A stretch of DNA of 50,127 nucleotides, taken from JBFHNV01 sp041593595. GTDB taxonomy: Bacteria; Pseudomonadota; Gammaproteobacteria; HK1. Made by a program: the position numbers and the translations under genes. Location: NCBI GenBank assembly GCA_041593595.1, contig JBFHNV010000010.1, positions 1 to 50,127 on the forward strand. The letters are read 5' to 3'. The notes below the pieces were generated by a model. The model made no database searches. It was not told the origin of the DNA and saw only the letters and a program-made list of their open reading frames with translations. Shown here piece after piece: positions 8,707 through 17,144 of the stretch (the stretch's first letter is position 1; each line of letters begins with the position of its first letter).

Positions 8707-8736
8707 GTCCACCCCCAGGAATCGTGGGCTATCCAT

Positions 8737-9427
8737 CGGTCGCGCCGAGCGGCCGCGGCGCCGCTCAGCGGTGAAGCGCTCCGGCGCGGGCAGCGCGACG
8801 ACTCCATCAGACGGGAGTCGCGGCGGTCATGCCGATGCACTCTGGCGCGGTACGGTTCTCGTGGGACCTGCCTGGCGATCGGTTCCACGGTCTTGGTAAG
8901 CCTGCGATCCTCCCTGTCGGAGCGGCCGTGCACGGTGGGCAGGCGATCGTCGTGGCACGGGCGAGAATGCTCACTCCGCTCGTGCCGGAGCGCGGCGGCA
9001 GCCGGGGATTCATGGCGTCGTTTGCCCTCATCCTGGTCGCATCGCTCTCTATAGACGATCGAGGAAAGGTAAGAGATGTGGGTAACCGCACGGGGGCGGT
9101 TGCGTCGAGGAAATGACGATAACTTGTTGATCCCCTTCAGCGCGACCCTCACCCTGCAGGCGGCGCCAGGGGGTGGGCAGGGGTCCGCATGGACCGGGAA
9201 GGAGGAGTCGGGACCCCTCCGCATGGGCGAAGTGGAGGGGTGTCGACACCGCTGCGGGGGGGCGGGAGCGGATGGCGATGACTTCGCCCGGGCCGGTCAG
9301 GCGGGGCCCGGGCGGCACCGATCGCGACGCGTGGCATACTCACGCCCCACCGGACGCCCGGCCCAGGAGGAGCGGCCCGGGCCCGCCGCCGAACGGGACC
9401 GATGTCCATGAACACAGGAGAACAACC
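8737..9427. other. About 0.7 kb without a convincing gene
   Basis: The open frames here are short and show no family features. The stretch holds a hairpin at 9084-9101 (AACCGC/GCGGTT) and a G/C-biased repeat-like tract at about 9140-9240 with GGGTCCGCATGG-type words. A possible extended -10 (TGGCATACT, 9332-9340) lies before the TRAP operon. The more AT-balanced part (8800-9120) could be a decayed gene, but I cannot recognise one. Confidence 0.5.
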
Positions 9428-10429
9428 ATGTCCAAGACCCTGATCGCCACCGCCGCAACCGCGGCCCTGCTCGTCACCGCCCCGGCGGCCTTCGCCAACT
9501 GCGACCCCGGCGAGTTGGTCATCAAGTTCAGCCACGTCACCAACACCGACAAGCATCCGAAGGGGATCGCCGCCGCGCTCCTGGAGAAGCGCGTCAATGA
9601 GGAGATGAACGGCAAGGCGTGCATGCAGGTCTTCCCGAACTCGAGCCTCTACGACGACGACAAGGTGCTCGAGGCGCTGGTCAACAACGACGTGCAGCTC
9701 GCCGCACCCTCGCTCTCGAAGTTCGAGGAGTACACCAAGAAGTACCGGATCTTCGACCTGCCGTTCCTTTTCAAGGACATCGATGCGGTCGACCGCTTCC
9801 AGAACTCGGAAGCCGGGCAGAAGCTGAAGGACGCCATGGTGCGCCGTGGCCTCAAAGGGCTCGAGTTCTGGCACAACGGCATGAAGCAGCTCTCCGCGAA
9901 CAAGCCGCTCCAGAAGCCCATGGACGCCAAGGGGCTCAAGTTCCGGGTGCAGGCCTCCGACGTACTCGTCGCCCAGTTCCAGCAGCTCGATGCCAACCCG
10001 CAGAAGATGTCCTTCAGCGAGGTCTACGGTGGGCTGCAGACGAAGGTCATCGACGGGCAGGAAAACACCTGGTCGAACATCTACGGCCAGAAGTTCTTCG
10101 AGGTGCAGGACGGCATCACCGAGACCAACCACGGGGTCATCGACTACCTGGTCGTGGTCTCCGCGGAGTGGTGGGACGGCCTGAAGCCCGACGTGCGCGA
10201 CCAGTTCGCGAAGATCCTCAACGAGGTGACGGTGGAGCGCAACGCCGACTCGGAGAAGGTGAACCTGGAGGCCAAGCAGAAGATCATCGAGGCCGGCGGC
10301 ACGATCCGCACGCTCACCGACGAGGAGCGAAAGGCCTGGGTCGACGCGCTGCGGCCCATGTGGAAGAAGTTCGAGGACCAGATCGGCAGCGACCTGATGA
10401 ACGCGGCCGAGAAGGCCAACGAGACCTGA
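9428..10429 (+). CDS. dctP: TRAP transporter substrate-binding protein, DctP family
   Basis: 333 residues. The signal peptide (about 1-23, ending AAFA) is followed by the DctP domain: LVIKFSHVTNTDKHPKG at its start, then LVNNDVQLAAPSLSKF, and a KGLKFRVQASDVLVAQF segment typical of the ligand-binding hinge. It binds an organic anion in the periplasm and delivers it to the QM permease encoded next. The start has AGGAGAA at good spacing. The family arginine that pairs with the ligand carboxylate is likely the one in KFRVQ. It leads a three-gene operon. C4-dicarboxylates, other carboxylic acids or ectoine are all possible ligands. Confidence 0.93.
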   Translation: MSKTLIATAATAALLVTAPAAFANCDPGELVIKFSHVTNTDKHPKGIAAALLEKRVNEEMNGKACMQVFPNSSLYDDDKVLEALVNNDVQLAAPSLSKFEEYTKKYRIFDLPFLFKDIDAVDRFQNSEAGQKLKDAMVRRGLKGLEFWHNGMKQLSANKPLQKPMDAKGLKFRVQASDVLVAQFQQLDANPQKMSFSEVYGGLQTKVIDGQENTWSNIYGQKFFEVQDGITETNHGVIDYLVVVSAEWWDGLKPDVRDQFAKILNEVTVERNADSEKVNLEAKQKIIEAGGTIRTLTDEERKAWVDALRPMWKKFEDQIGSDLMNAAEKANET

Positions 10430-10515
10430 GCACTTCGGTGCGGGCGGCGCGTGCGAGGTGCGCGCCCGCCCGCACGCCCGCCTACGCATGACTGCACCTG
10501 CCTGAGGACCTGACC

Positions 10516-11163
10516 GTGAACGACCAGGGGGGAAACCGCCTCGGCCGCGTCATCGACGCGATCGAGGAGACGCTGATCGCGCTGCTGCTCGCCGCGATGA
10601 CGCTCATCACCTTCGCCAACGTCGTCGCCCGCTACGTGTTCAACGCGAACATCCTGTGGGCGCTGGAGGCGACGGTGTTCCTGTTCGCCTGGCTGGTGCT
10701 GCTGGGCGTGTCCTACGGGGTGAAGAAGCACATCCACATCGGGGTGGACGTGCTGGTGGGGAACGTCCCGCCCGCGGTGCGCAAGGCGCTCACCGTCATC
10801 GCGGTGCTGTGCTGTCTCGCGTTCAGCCTGCTGCTGCTCAAGGGCAGCTGGGACTACTGGTACCCGTTCGTGAGCAAGCGCGCCTTCCTCGTCACCGAGG
10901 ACATCCCGATGCCCGACGCGCTGCAGTTCCTCGCCCACGCGCTGAACGAGGGCGAGCCCTACGAGAAGCTGCCCCGGTTCATCCCCTACTTCGCCCTGCC
11001 GCTGGGCATGGTGCTGCTGACGATCCGCTACCTGCAGCTCACCTGGGAGGTCATCACCGGCCGGGTGGACCTGATCATCGCGAGCCACGAGCCCGAGGAG
11101 GTGCGCGACCTGAAGGAGCAGCTCGAGACGGAAGCGGCCCCGGGCGCCGCCAAGGAGGGCTGA
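10516..11163 (+). CDS. dctQ: TRAP transporter small permease, DctQ family
   Basis: 215 residues with four hydrophobic segments (about 20-42, 52-70, 92-112, 158-178), the usual DctQ topology. The RYVFNANILWALEATVFLFAW stretch is characteristic. A charged insert between the third and fourth segments (KRAFLVTEDIPMPDALQ) is longer than in small DctQ proteins and is seen in larger subtypes. It pairs with DctM to form the membrane transporter. The GTG start follows GAGGACC. It lies 86 bases after dctP and 3 bases before dctM. Confidence 0.9.
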   Translation: MNDQGGNRLGRVIDAIEETLIALLLAAMTLITFANVVARYVFNANILWALEATVFLFAWLVLLGVSYGVKKHIHIGVDVLVGNVPPAVRKALTVIAVLCCLAFSLLLLKGSWDYWYPFVSKRAFLVTEDIPMPDALQFLAHALNEGEPYEKLPRFIPYFALPLGMVLLTIRYLQLTWEVITGRVDLIIASHEPEEVRDLKEQLETEAAPGAAKEG

Positions 11164-11166
11164 GCG

Positions 11167-12531
11167 ATGACCGTCGTACTGCTCTTCGTGATGGTGCTCG
11201 TGTTCCTGTTCATCGGAGTGCCCATCGCGGCCGCCCTCGGACTGTCCAGCATCATCTTCCTGCTGGCGCATTCGGGCGGCTCGCTCGCGTCGGTGGCACA
11301 GACCCTGTTCAACGCCTTCCAGGGCCATTACACGCTGCTCGCCATCCCCTTCTTCATCCTCGCCTCGGTGTTCATGACCACCGGGGGCGTGGCGCGGCGC
11401 ATCATCCGCTTCGCCATCGCGCTGGTGGGGCATCTCCAGGGCGGGCTCGCCATCGCCTCGGTGTTCGCCTGCATGATGTTTGCGGCGCTATCCGGCTCGT
11501 CGCCCGCCACCGTCGTCGCCATCGGCAGCATCGTCATCGCGGGCATGGTGTCGGTCGGCTACAGCAAGGGCTTCGCCGCCGGGATCATCTGCAACGCGGG
11601 AACGCTCGGCATTCTCATCCCCCCGTCCATCGTCATGGTGGTGTACTCCGCCGCCACCGACGTGTCCGTGGGCCGGATGTTCCTGGGCGGGGTCATTCCG
11701 GGACTGGTCGCCGGGCTCATGCTCATGGGCGCGATCTTCGTCTACGCCAAGGTGCGCGGCCTGCCCTCGCAGCCGTGGCAGGGCTGGGGCGAGGTGCTCC
11801 AGGCCGCCCGGGACGCGTTCTGGGGGCTGATGCTGATCGTGATCATCCTCGGCGGCATCTACGGCGGCATTTTCACGCCCACCGAGGCGGCGGCGGTCGC
11901 CGCCGTCTACGCCTTCCTGATCGCCAACTTCATCTACAAGGACATCGGCCCGTTCAAGCGGCCGGGCCGAGGCGGCGTGATGCTCGTGGCGCGGTCGCTT
12001 TCCGTGCTCTGGCACCGGGACACGAAGCACGCCCTGTTCGAGGCGGGCAAGCTCACCATCATGCTGCTCTTCATCATCGCCAACGCGCTGATCCTCAAGC
12101 ACGTGCTGACCGAGGAGCGCATCCCGCAGATGATCACGGAGGCGATGCTGGGTGCGGGCCTCGGACCGCTGATGTTCCTGGTGATCGTCAACGTCATCCT
12201 GCTGATCGGCGGTCAGTTCATGGAGCCCTCGGGGCTGCTCGTGATCGTCGCCCCGCTGGTATTCCCCATCGCCATCGCGCTCGGCATCGACCCCATCCAC
12301 CTGGGGATCATCATGGTGGTGAACATGGAGATCGGGATGATCACGCCGCCCGTGGGGCTGAACCTGTTCGTGACCGCGGGGGTGGCACAGATGTCGGTGA
12401 CGGACACGGTCAAGGCGGCGATGCCGTGGGTCGGCATCATGTTCCTGTTCCTGATCCTCGTGACCTACGTGCCGTTCGTCTCCACCTGGCTGCCGACCCT
12501 GCTCATGGGCCCGGAGATCATCATCCGCTAG
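11167..12531 (+). CDS. dctM: TRAP transporter large permease, DctM family
   Basis: 454 residues, almost entirely hydrophobic, with about twelve membrane segments. The FMTTGGVARRIIRFA motif and the FAALSGSSPATVVAIGSI loop are hallmarks of the family, as is the PPVGLNLFVTAGVA motif near the C-terminus. It is the ion-coupled transport subunit. Residues about 250-310 form a longer cytoplasmic loop (KRPGRGG...WHRDTKHALF) that splits the second half, a larger insertion than in the compact DctM proteins. The ATG lies 3 bases after the dctQ stop, so translation is probably coupled. It is convergent with the aldehyde dehydrogenase gene. Confidence 0.93.
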   Translation: MTVVLLFVMVLVFLFIGVPIAAALGLSSIIFLLAHSGGSLASVAQTLFNAFQGHYTLLAIPFFILASVFMTTGGVARRIIRFAIALVGHLQGGLAIASVFACMMFAALSGSSPATVVAIGSIVIAGMVSVGYSKGFAAGIICNAGTLGILIPPSIVMVVYSAATDVSVGRMFLGGVIPGLVAGLMLMGAIFVYAKVRGLPSQPWQGWGEVLQAARDAFWGLMLIVIILGGIYGGIFTPTEAAAVAAVYAFLIANFIYKDIGPFKRPGRGGVMLVARSLSVLWHRDTKHALFEAGKLTIMLLFIIANALILKHVLTEERIPQMITEAMLGAGLGPLMFLVIVNVILLIGGQFMEPSGLLVIVAPLVFPIAIALGIDPIHLGIIMVVNMEIGMITPPVGLNLFVTAGVAQMSVTDTVKAAMPWVGIMFLFLILVTYVPFVSTWLPTLLMGPEIIIR

Positions 12532-12553
12532 CAGGATTCCGAACAGTATCCGG

Positions 12554-12570
12554 GACCGCGGACGGCGGTC
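12554..12570. terminator. Short hairpin between convergent genes
   Basis: GACCGC (12554-12559) and GCGGTC (12565-12570) form a 6-bp stem with a 5-base loop between the dctM and aldehyde dehydrogenase stop codons. There is no T-run. It may weakly end transcription in both directions. Confidence 0.35.
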
Positions 12571-14049
12571 TCAGTGCGCCGGCAGCTGCAGGTTCACCGT
12601 CACGCTCTTCTTCTGGGTGAAGCTGTCCAGCATCCCCTCCAGGGAGAACTCGCGCCCGATGCCGCTCTGCTTGACGCCGCCGTAGGACTGGCCCAGCACC
12701 TGGCCGAGGCCCTGGTTGACCTGCACCCAGCCGGCCTCCACCGCGTGGGCCGTGCGCAGCGCCCGGCCGATGTCGCGGGACCACACGAAGGCGGCGAGGC
12801 CGTAGTGGCTGTCGTTGGCCATGCGGATGGCGTCGGCCTCGTCCTCCCAGCGGATGGCCACCAGCACCGGACCGAAGATCTCCTCGCGGGCGAGCCGCCA
12901 GTCATTGGAGGCGTCGGCGAATATCGTCGGCTGCGTGAACCAGCCCTTGCTCAGTGGACCCTCCGTGGGCGGCAGGCCGCCCATGACCAGTCGCGCGTCG
13001 TTGCGCCCGAGGCCCTCCTCCACGTAGCCGCACACCTTGCGGAACTGCTTCTCGTTGATGATGGTGCCCATGTCGGTGGCCTCGTCCAGGGGATCCCCCT
13101 GCCTGAGCCCCGAGGTCTTTTGCGCGAGCTTCTCCAGGAACTCGTCGAACACGCTGGCGTGCAGGAACAGCCGCGAGCCGGCGGTGCAGGACTGGCTCTG
13201 GCGGGTGAAGCGCATGGCGTTGATGATCCCTTCCACCGCCCAGTCCTCGTTGGCGTCCGGGAACACGATGGAGGGACTCTTGCCGCCCAGCTCCAGCGAC
13301 ACGGGCACCAGGCGGTCCGCCGCGGCCTTCATGATCTGCTTGCCCACCTCGGTGGAGCCGGTGAAGGACAGCTTGCGGATGGTGGGGTGCTGCGACAGGG
13401 CCGCGCCGCAGTCGTGGCCGTAGCCGGTGAGCACGTTGAGCACGCCCGGGGGCAGGTGCTCCTGGCAGATTCCGGCCAGCATCAGCACGCCCAGCGGCGC
13501 GTCCTCGGCGGCCTTCAGCACCATGGTGTTGCCGGTGGTGAGCGCCGGCGCGATCTTGAGCGCGGCCAGCAGCACCGGCGCGTTCCAGGGGATTATGGCG
13601 CCCACCACGCCGATGGGCTCGCGCCGCGAGTAGCTGAGCACCTGCTCGCCCAGCGGGATGGTCTCGCCCTTGGCCTCGCCGGCGAGGCCGCCGAAGTAGC
13701 GGAAGATATCGGCTGTGAGCGCCGCCTCGGGACGCGCCTGGGTGCGCAGCGCGTTGCCGGTCTCGGTGGCGATGGTGCGGGCGAGATCCTCCACCCGCGC
13801 CTCCAGGGCGTCGGCGATCTTCAGCATCGCCCGGCCACGCTGGCGCGGTGCCACGGCGCGCCAGCTGTCGAAGGCCTTCGCCGCGGCAGCCACCGCGCGC
13901 TCGACGTCCTCGGCGCCGCCTCGCGGCACGTGGGCGAAGACCGTGCGGTTGGCGGGGTTCTCCACGGGGATGGTCTCGCCGGAGGCGCTGTCCACGCGCT
14001 CGCCGTCGACGAGCATCTTGTGGCCGGCGGGGATGACGACGTCTTGCAT
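12571..14049 (-). CDS. NAD(P)-dependent aldehyde dehydrogenase
   Basis: 492 residues, standard for the superfamily. It shows the cofactor-binding IIPWNAP (152-158) and SFTGSTEVG (228-236), the general base E253 in ELGGKSP, and the nucleophile C288 in QSQSCTAGSR. It oxidises an aldehyde to the acid; overall sequence is betaine/phenylacetaldehyde dehydrogenase-like, and semialdehydes are also plausible substrates. The ATG follows GGAGGACC. It is transcribed toward the TRAP operon, so co-regulation would need a shared regulator. A link between the two in one pathway is inference. Confidence 0.92.
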   Translation of the reverse strand: MQDVVIPAGHKMLVDGERVDSASGETIPVENPANRTVFAHVPRGGAEDVERAVAAAAKAFDSWRAVAPRQRGRAMLKIADALEARVEDLARTIATETGNALRTQARPEAALTADIFRYFGGLAGEAKGETIPLGEQVLSYSRREPIGVVGAIIPWNAPVLLAALKIAPALTTGNTMVLKAAEDAPLGVLMLAGICQEHLPPGVLNVLTGYGHDCGAALSQHPTIRKLSFTGSTEVGKQIMKAAADRLVPVSLELGGKSPSIVFPDANEDWAVEGIINAMRFTRQSQSCTAGSRLFLHASVFDEFLEKLAQKTSGLRQGDPLDEATDMGTIINEKQFRKVCGYVEEGLGRNDARLVMGGLPPTEGPLSKGWFTQPTIFADASNDWRLAREEIFGPVLVAIRWEDEADAIRMANDSHYGLAAFVWSRDIGRALRTAHAVEAGWVQVNQGLGQVLGQSYGGVKQSGIGREFSLEGMLDSFTQKKSVTVNLQLPAH

Positions 14050-14644
14050 GGTCGGGTCCTCCTGGGGGGCGGTGAGGGTGCGGGCAGGCGCCGTTCGCCG
14101 GCAGCGGGAGCGCGGTGGCGCACGGCACTGCGCAGACTATAGAGGAACCTCCCGCGACCGTGCCGGCATGCGACACCTGGCCCCGGGCCGCGGCGGGGTT
14201 GCGGCGCAGCCACGGACTTGCCATGCAGCAGAACTCGACGGGGCCCGCGGGCGCCGCGGCAGACCGCTGCGCCGCCCGGGCGACGCACGACGGGAAATGC
14301 CATCACAATCCGGTGATTGCACAGGCCGCGCCCTGGCGGCGCGGGTGCCCGGACGGTCAGACGCCGACCCGTGCCAGGCAGGCAGCCTCGGCACGGATCA
14401 CCCACGGCGCCGGTTTGCCACTCGCATGCTTCACGCGGCACTCGAGGCTCGAGGACCAGCACACCCGGGAATCGCTGGGGGCCCTTCTCTTCCGCCGCGC
14501 GATCGACGAGGACGCCGTCACCGCCGATGGCAACGCCATGCAGGAGGGCGTGGCTGCCTGCCGGGACGGCCTGGACGGGCAGCGAAAGTAGCTCGCTGCC
14601 GGGTAGCACCCGGGCCCCGACTCCATCGTCACGACGCGGCGGCG
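14050..14644. other. About 0.6 kb without a convincing gene
   Basis: This gap lies upstream of the aldehyde dehydrogenase gene and should contain its promoter, but no clear -35/-10 pair stands out. A minus-strand frame from 14609 to about 14330 reads rather like protein (for example VQAVPAGSHALLHGVAIGG) but matches no family I know and has no good start context. It may be the remains of a lost gene. Confidence 0.4.
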
Positions 14645-14890
14645 TCAGTCTTCGAGATCGATCAGTTCCGGCAGACCGATGTCGCCCACTTCGCGGTCAG
14701 CGAACGCCATCATGTCGGGCACGACGCCCTCATCGAGGTCGTGGACGTACTCCGCCCCGGCTTCGTCCAGCCCGTCGGGTGTCGGCCACCACTGTGCGCC
14801 ACAGGCCAGACACTGGGCGACGTGGGCACCGGCGCCGCCGAGCAGGAGCACCTGGTCACTCTCGCAGTAGGGACAGTCTTGCAGCATCAT
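14645..14890 (-). CDS. Small zinc-ribbon protein
   Basis: 81 residues. Two CxxC pairs (C6/C9 in CPYC and C27/C30 in CLAC, 17 residues between) form a zinc ribbon. The rest is acidic, with runs such as LDEAGAEYVHDLDEG and an acidic C-terminus. The ATG follows GGAGGTG. The open frame continues upstream to 15106, but that part is Arg-rich and looks non-coding. The function is unknown; small ribbons of this type often bind nucleic acid or a partner protein. It stands between the aldehyde dehydrogenase and cupin genes on the same strand but is separated from both. Confidence 0.65.
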   Translation of the reverse strand: MMLQDCPYCESDQVLLLGGAGAHVAQCLACGAQWWPTPDGLDEAGAEYVHDLDEGVVPDMMAFADREVGDIGLPELIDLED

Positions 14891-15252
14891 GGAACGGCAC
14901 CTCCATCGGTCAGTGCTCCCCCTCGTGCCTGGAAACCGAGTTTGCATGCCGGAGCGGGCCGCTACGGTACGAAGTCGCACACGATCGGAGATCAGCCGCT
15001 GCGCCCCCGTGCCCTGGCGCACCCGGCACGCCAGGTGGGTTGCCCGGGGGCGGGACCCTTGTGGCGGGCGCTCCTGAGTAGCTGTTCCGAACGCTGCTAC
15101 AGGCATCTCGCGACGCGGAGGTCGGCATGGGTCGATGCGCCCCGCCGTGAACCCGTCCCTGGGGCTCGGAGGCGGCGTCCCTGCCGCCTACGGGCGCAGC
15201 GACCCATGCCGTCCTCCTTCTTGGCCGGCGATCTGGGATTCGGAACAGCTGG
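14891..15252. other. About 0.36 kb without a gene; hairpin downstream of cupin gene
   Basis: No open frame here looks real. A 7-bp stem (AGGCGGC/GCCGCCT, 15170-15189) with a 6-base loop lies about 64 bases past the cupin stop codon, on the side where its transcript would end. It has no T-run, so its role as terminator is tentative. Confidence 0.4.
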
Positions 15253-15702
15253 TTAGCCGCCGTCCCGGGGCCCCACCAGCCGGTTCCAGGACTCGATGGC
15301 GTTCCCGTCCGGGTAGAACTTGATCTCGATGCGCACCGAGTCCTCCAGCGCTTCATGCTGGTGGCCGACCCCGAGCGGATGGCGATAGGTGTCACCGGCC
15401 TCCACGGTAAAGGTCTGCTCGCCGATGGTCATGCGCACACGGCCGCGCTTCTGGTAGGCCACCGAGTGGTGGTCCGGGTGCATGTGGCGGCGGTCCCTGG
15501 CGCCCTTCGGGCGAAACGCCTCGAACACGATCAGGTGCTCGGTGGCCATCAGCACCTTGACCGTGTCCACGCCGTCGGCGTCACGGGAGTACTCGGGCAC
15601 CAGTGGCGCCGGCTCACGGGTGGAAGACGGCACGAACAGCTTGCCGACGTCGTCCGGGTGCATGAAGGCCACGGCGGCGACGGCGGAGACGGGGTCGTTC
15701 AT
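15253..15702 (-). CDS. Cupin-domain protein
   Basis: 149 residues, a single cupin. Motif 1 is HMHPDHHSVAYQKRGRVRM (H residues at about 73, 75, 78 and 79) and motif 2 follows in GDTYRHPLGVGHQH. These histidines would bind a metal. It could be a small dioxygenase, isomerase or sensor. The ATG lies 9 bases after the stop codon of the CoA transferase gene on the same strand, so the two are very probably one operon and the cupin likely acts on or senses the same metabolite. No substrate can be read from the sequence. Confidence 0.8.
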   Translation of the reverse strand: MNDPVSAVAAVAFMHPDDVGKLFVPSSTREPAPLVPEYSRDADGVDTVKVLMATEHLIVFEAFRPKGARDRRHMHPDHHSVAYQKRGRVRMTIGEQTFTVEAGDTYRHPLGVGHQHEALEDSVRIEIKFYPDGNAIESWNRLVGPRDGG

Positions 15703-15711
15703 GGTGGTTCC

Positions 15712-16917
15712 TCAGATCACGCCTTCCTCGCGCAGGGCGGCCAGCTCGGAGGGGTCCACGCCCCCCAGCGTGGTGAGCACGCGCTCCGTGTCACGGCCCA
15801 TCTCCACGCCCAGGTGCTCGATGGAGCCGGGGGTGTCGGAGAGCTTGGGGATGGTGCCCTGCACGGCGAGATCGCCCAGGCGCGGGTCCTTGACCCGCAT
15901 CAGCGTCTCGCGGACCCAGAACTGCTCCTCCTGGAAGATGTCGGCGATGCTGCACACCTTGCCGCAGGGCACGTCGCCCTCGGAGCACAGGCGGATCACC
16001 GTGTCGCGGTCGTGGCTCCTGGTGAACTCCGAGACCATCCCGTTCACGGCGTCGCGATCCTTGACCCGGTTCTTCTTCAGCCCGTAGCTCGCAGGATCGG
16101 CGAGCTCCGGCTTGCCCATGACCCGGGCAAGACGCCCGAACATCTTGTCGTTGGTGCAGGCGATGGCCACCCAGTGCCCGTCGCCGCACTGGTAGTGGCT
16201 GTGGGGCACCGAGCTGTGGGTCTCGGTGCCCATGCGCTCGCGCACCTCGCCGGTCTTGTCGTACACCGCCGCCATCTCGTCCAGGAACCGGAAGATGCCG
16301 TCGTGCAGGCCCACGTCGATGTACTGGCCGCGCCCGGTCTTCTCCCGCGCGCGCAGCGCCAGCATGATGCCGAAGGCGCCGTAGAGGCCCGTCAGGTAAT
16401 CGGCGAGCGTGGTGGACCCGGCAATCAGCGGCGGCGTGTCGGGGCGGCCCGTGATGTAGGACAGTCCCGCGTAGGCCTGGGCAATGCGCGCGAACCCGGG
16501 CAGGTGGCTCTTCGGTCCCGTCTGGCCGTAGGCGGACACCCGCAGCATCACGAGCCGCGGGTTGATGGCCAGCAGCTCGTCGAAGCCGATGCCCCACTTC
16601 TCCAGGGTGCCCGGGCGGAAGTTCTCCACCACCACGTCGGCCTTCGCCACCATACGCTTGAAGATGGTCTTGCCCTTGTCGCGCTTGAGATCCAGCGTGA
16701 TGCACTGCTTGTTGCGCGCGTCGTTGAACCACCAGTATGTGTCGCCCGCTTCGCTCTCGGTGCCGAGCTTGCGCAGGAAGTCGCCCTCGCCGGGCAGCTC
16801 GAACTTGATTACGTTGGCGCCAAACTCCGCGAGGCAGGTGGCGGCGAAGGGGCCGGCGATGAAGGTGGCGATGTCGAGGACGGTGATGTCGTCCAGGGGC
16901 TTGACGGTAGCGGACAT
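15712..16917 (-). CDS. CaiB/BaiF family CoA transferase
   Basis: 401 residues, the usual length for family III CoA transferases. Family marks are VLDIATFIAGPFAATCLAEFGA at the start, VENFRPGTLEKWG at about 97-109, and the stretch STTLADYLTGLYGA, whose Asp fits the residue that carries the acyl-anhydride and thioester intermediates. It moves CoA between carboxylic acids without ATP. Formyl-CoA:oxalate and succinyl-CoA:hydroxyacid types are both possible. It is divergent from the dehydratase-family gene at 17145 and leads the operon with the cupin, which places it in an acyl-CoA pathway. Confidence 0.9.
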   Translation of the reverse strand: MSATVKPLDDITVLDIATFIAGPFAATCLAEFGANVIKFELPGEGDFLRKLGTESEAGDTYWWFNDARNKQCITLDLKRDKGKTIFKRMVAKADVVVENFRPGTLEKWGIGFDELLAINPRLVMLRVSAYGQTGPKSHLPGFARIAQAYAGLSYITGRPDTPPLIAGSTTLADYLTGLYGAFGIMLALRAREKTGRGQYIDVGLHDGIFRFLDEMAAVYDKTGEVRERMGTETHSSVPHSHYQCGDGHWVAIACTNDKMFGRLARVMGKPELADPASYGLKKNRVKDRDAVNGMVSEFTRSHDRDTVIRLCSEGDVPCGKVCSIADIFQEEQFWVRETLMRVKDPRLGDLAVQGTIPKLSDTPGSIEHLGVEMGRDTERVLTTLGGVDPSELAALREEGVI

Positions 16918-17144
16918 GGCGGCTGGCGGAGCTCCTCGCGGTTGTGGGTGGGGGCCGAGGGCGGGGATGGGGCTGTTATATACTGCGGCCGGCGGATATT
17001 TCCATGTGGGTGCGGTGGACTCCGTTCAGGTGACGGAATCGGGCCCCGGGCGGGTTGCGCGCGCTCGCCCCCCTCACCCCGACCCATTCCCCCCGGTGGG
17101 AGGAAAGGGGGGGAGCAGACAGCGCGCGCGGGGGTGCAGTCACC

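Noticed and set aside
8829..9116. 95-codon plus-strand frame (and an overlapping 94-codon minus-strand frame) in the gap before the TRAP operon
   Set aside because: Neither has a ribosome site or recognisable family; both could be chance frames.
14890..15106. N-terminal extension of the zinc-ribbon protein
   Set aside because: The extension is Arg-rich, lacks conserved features and the internal ATG has a strong ribosome site.
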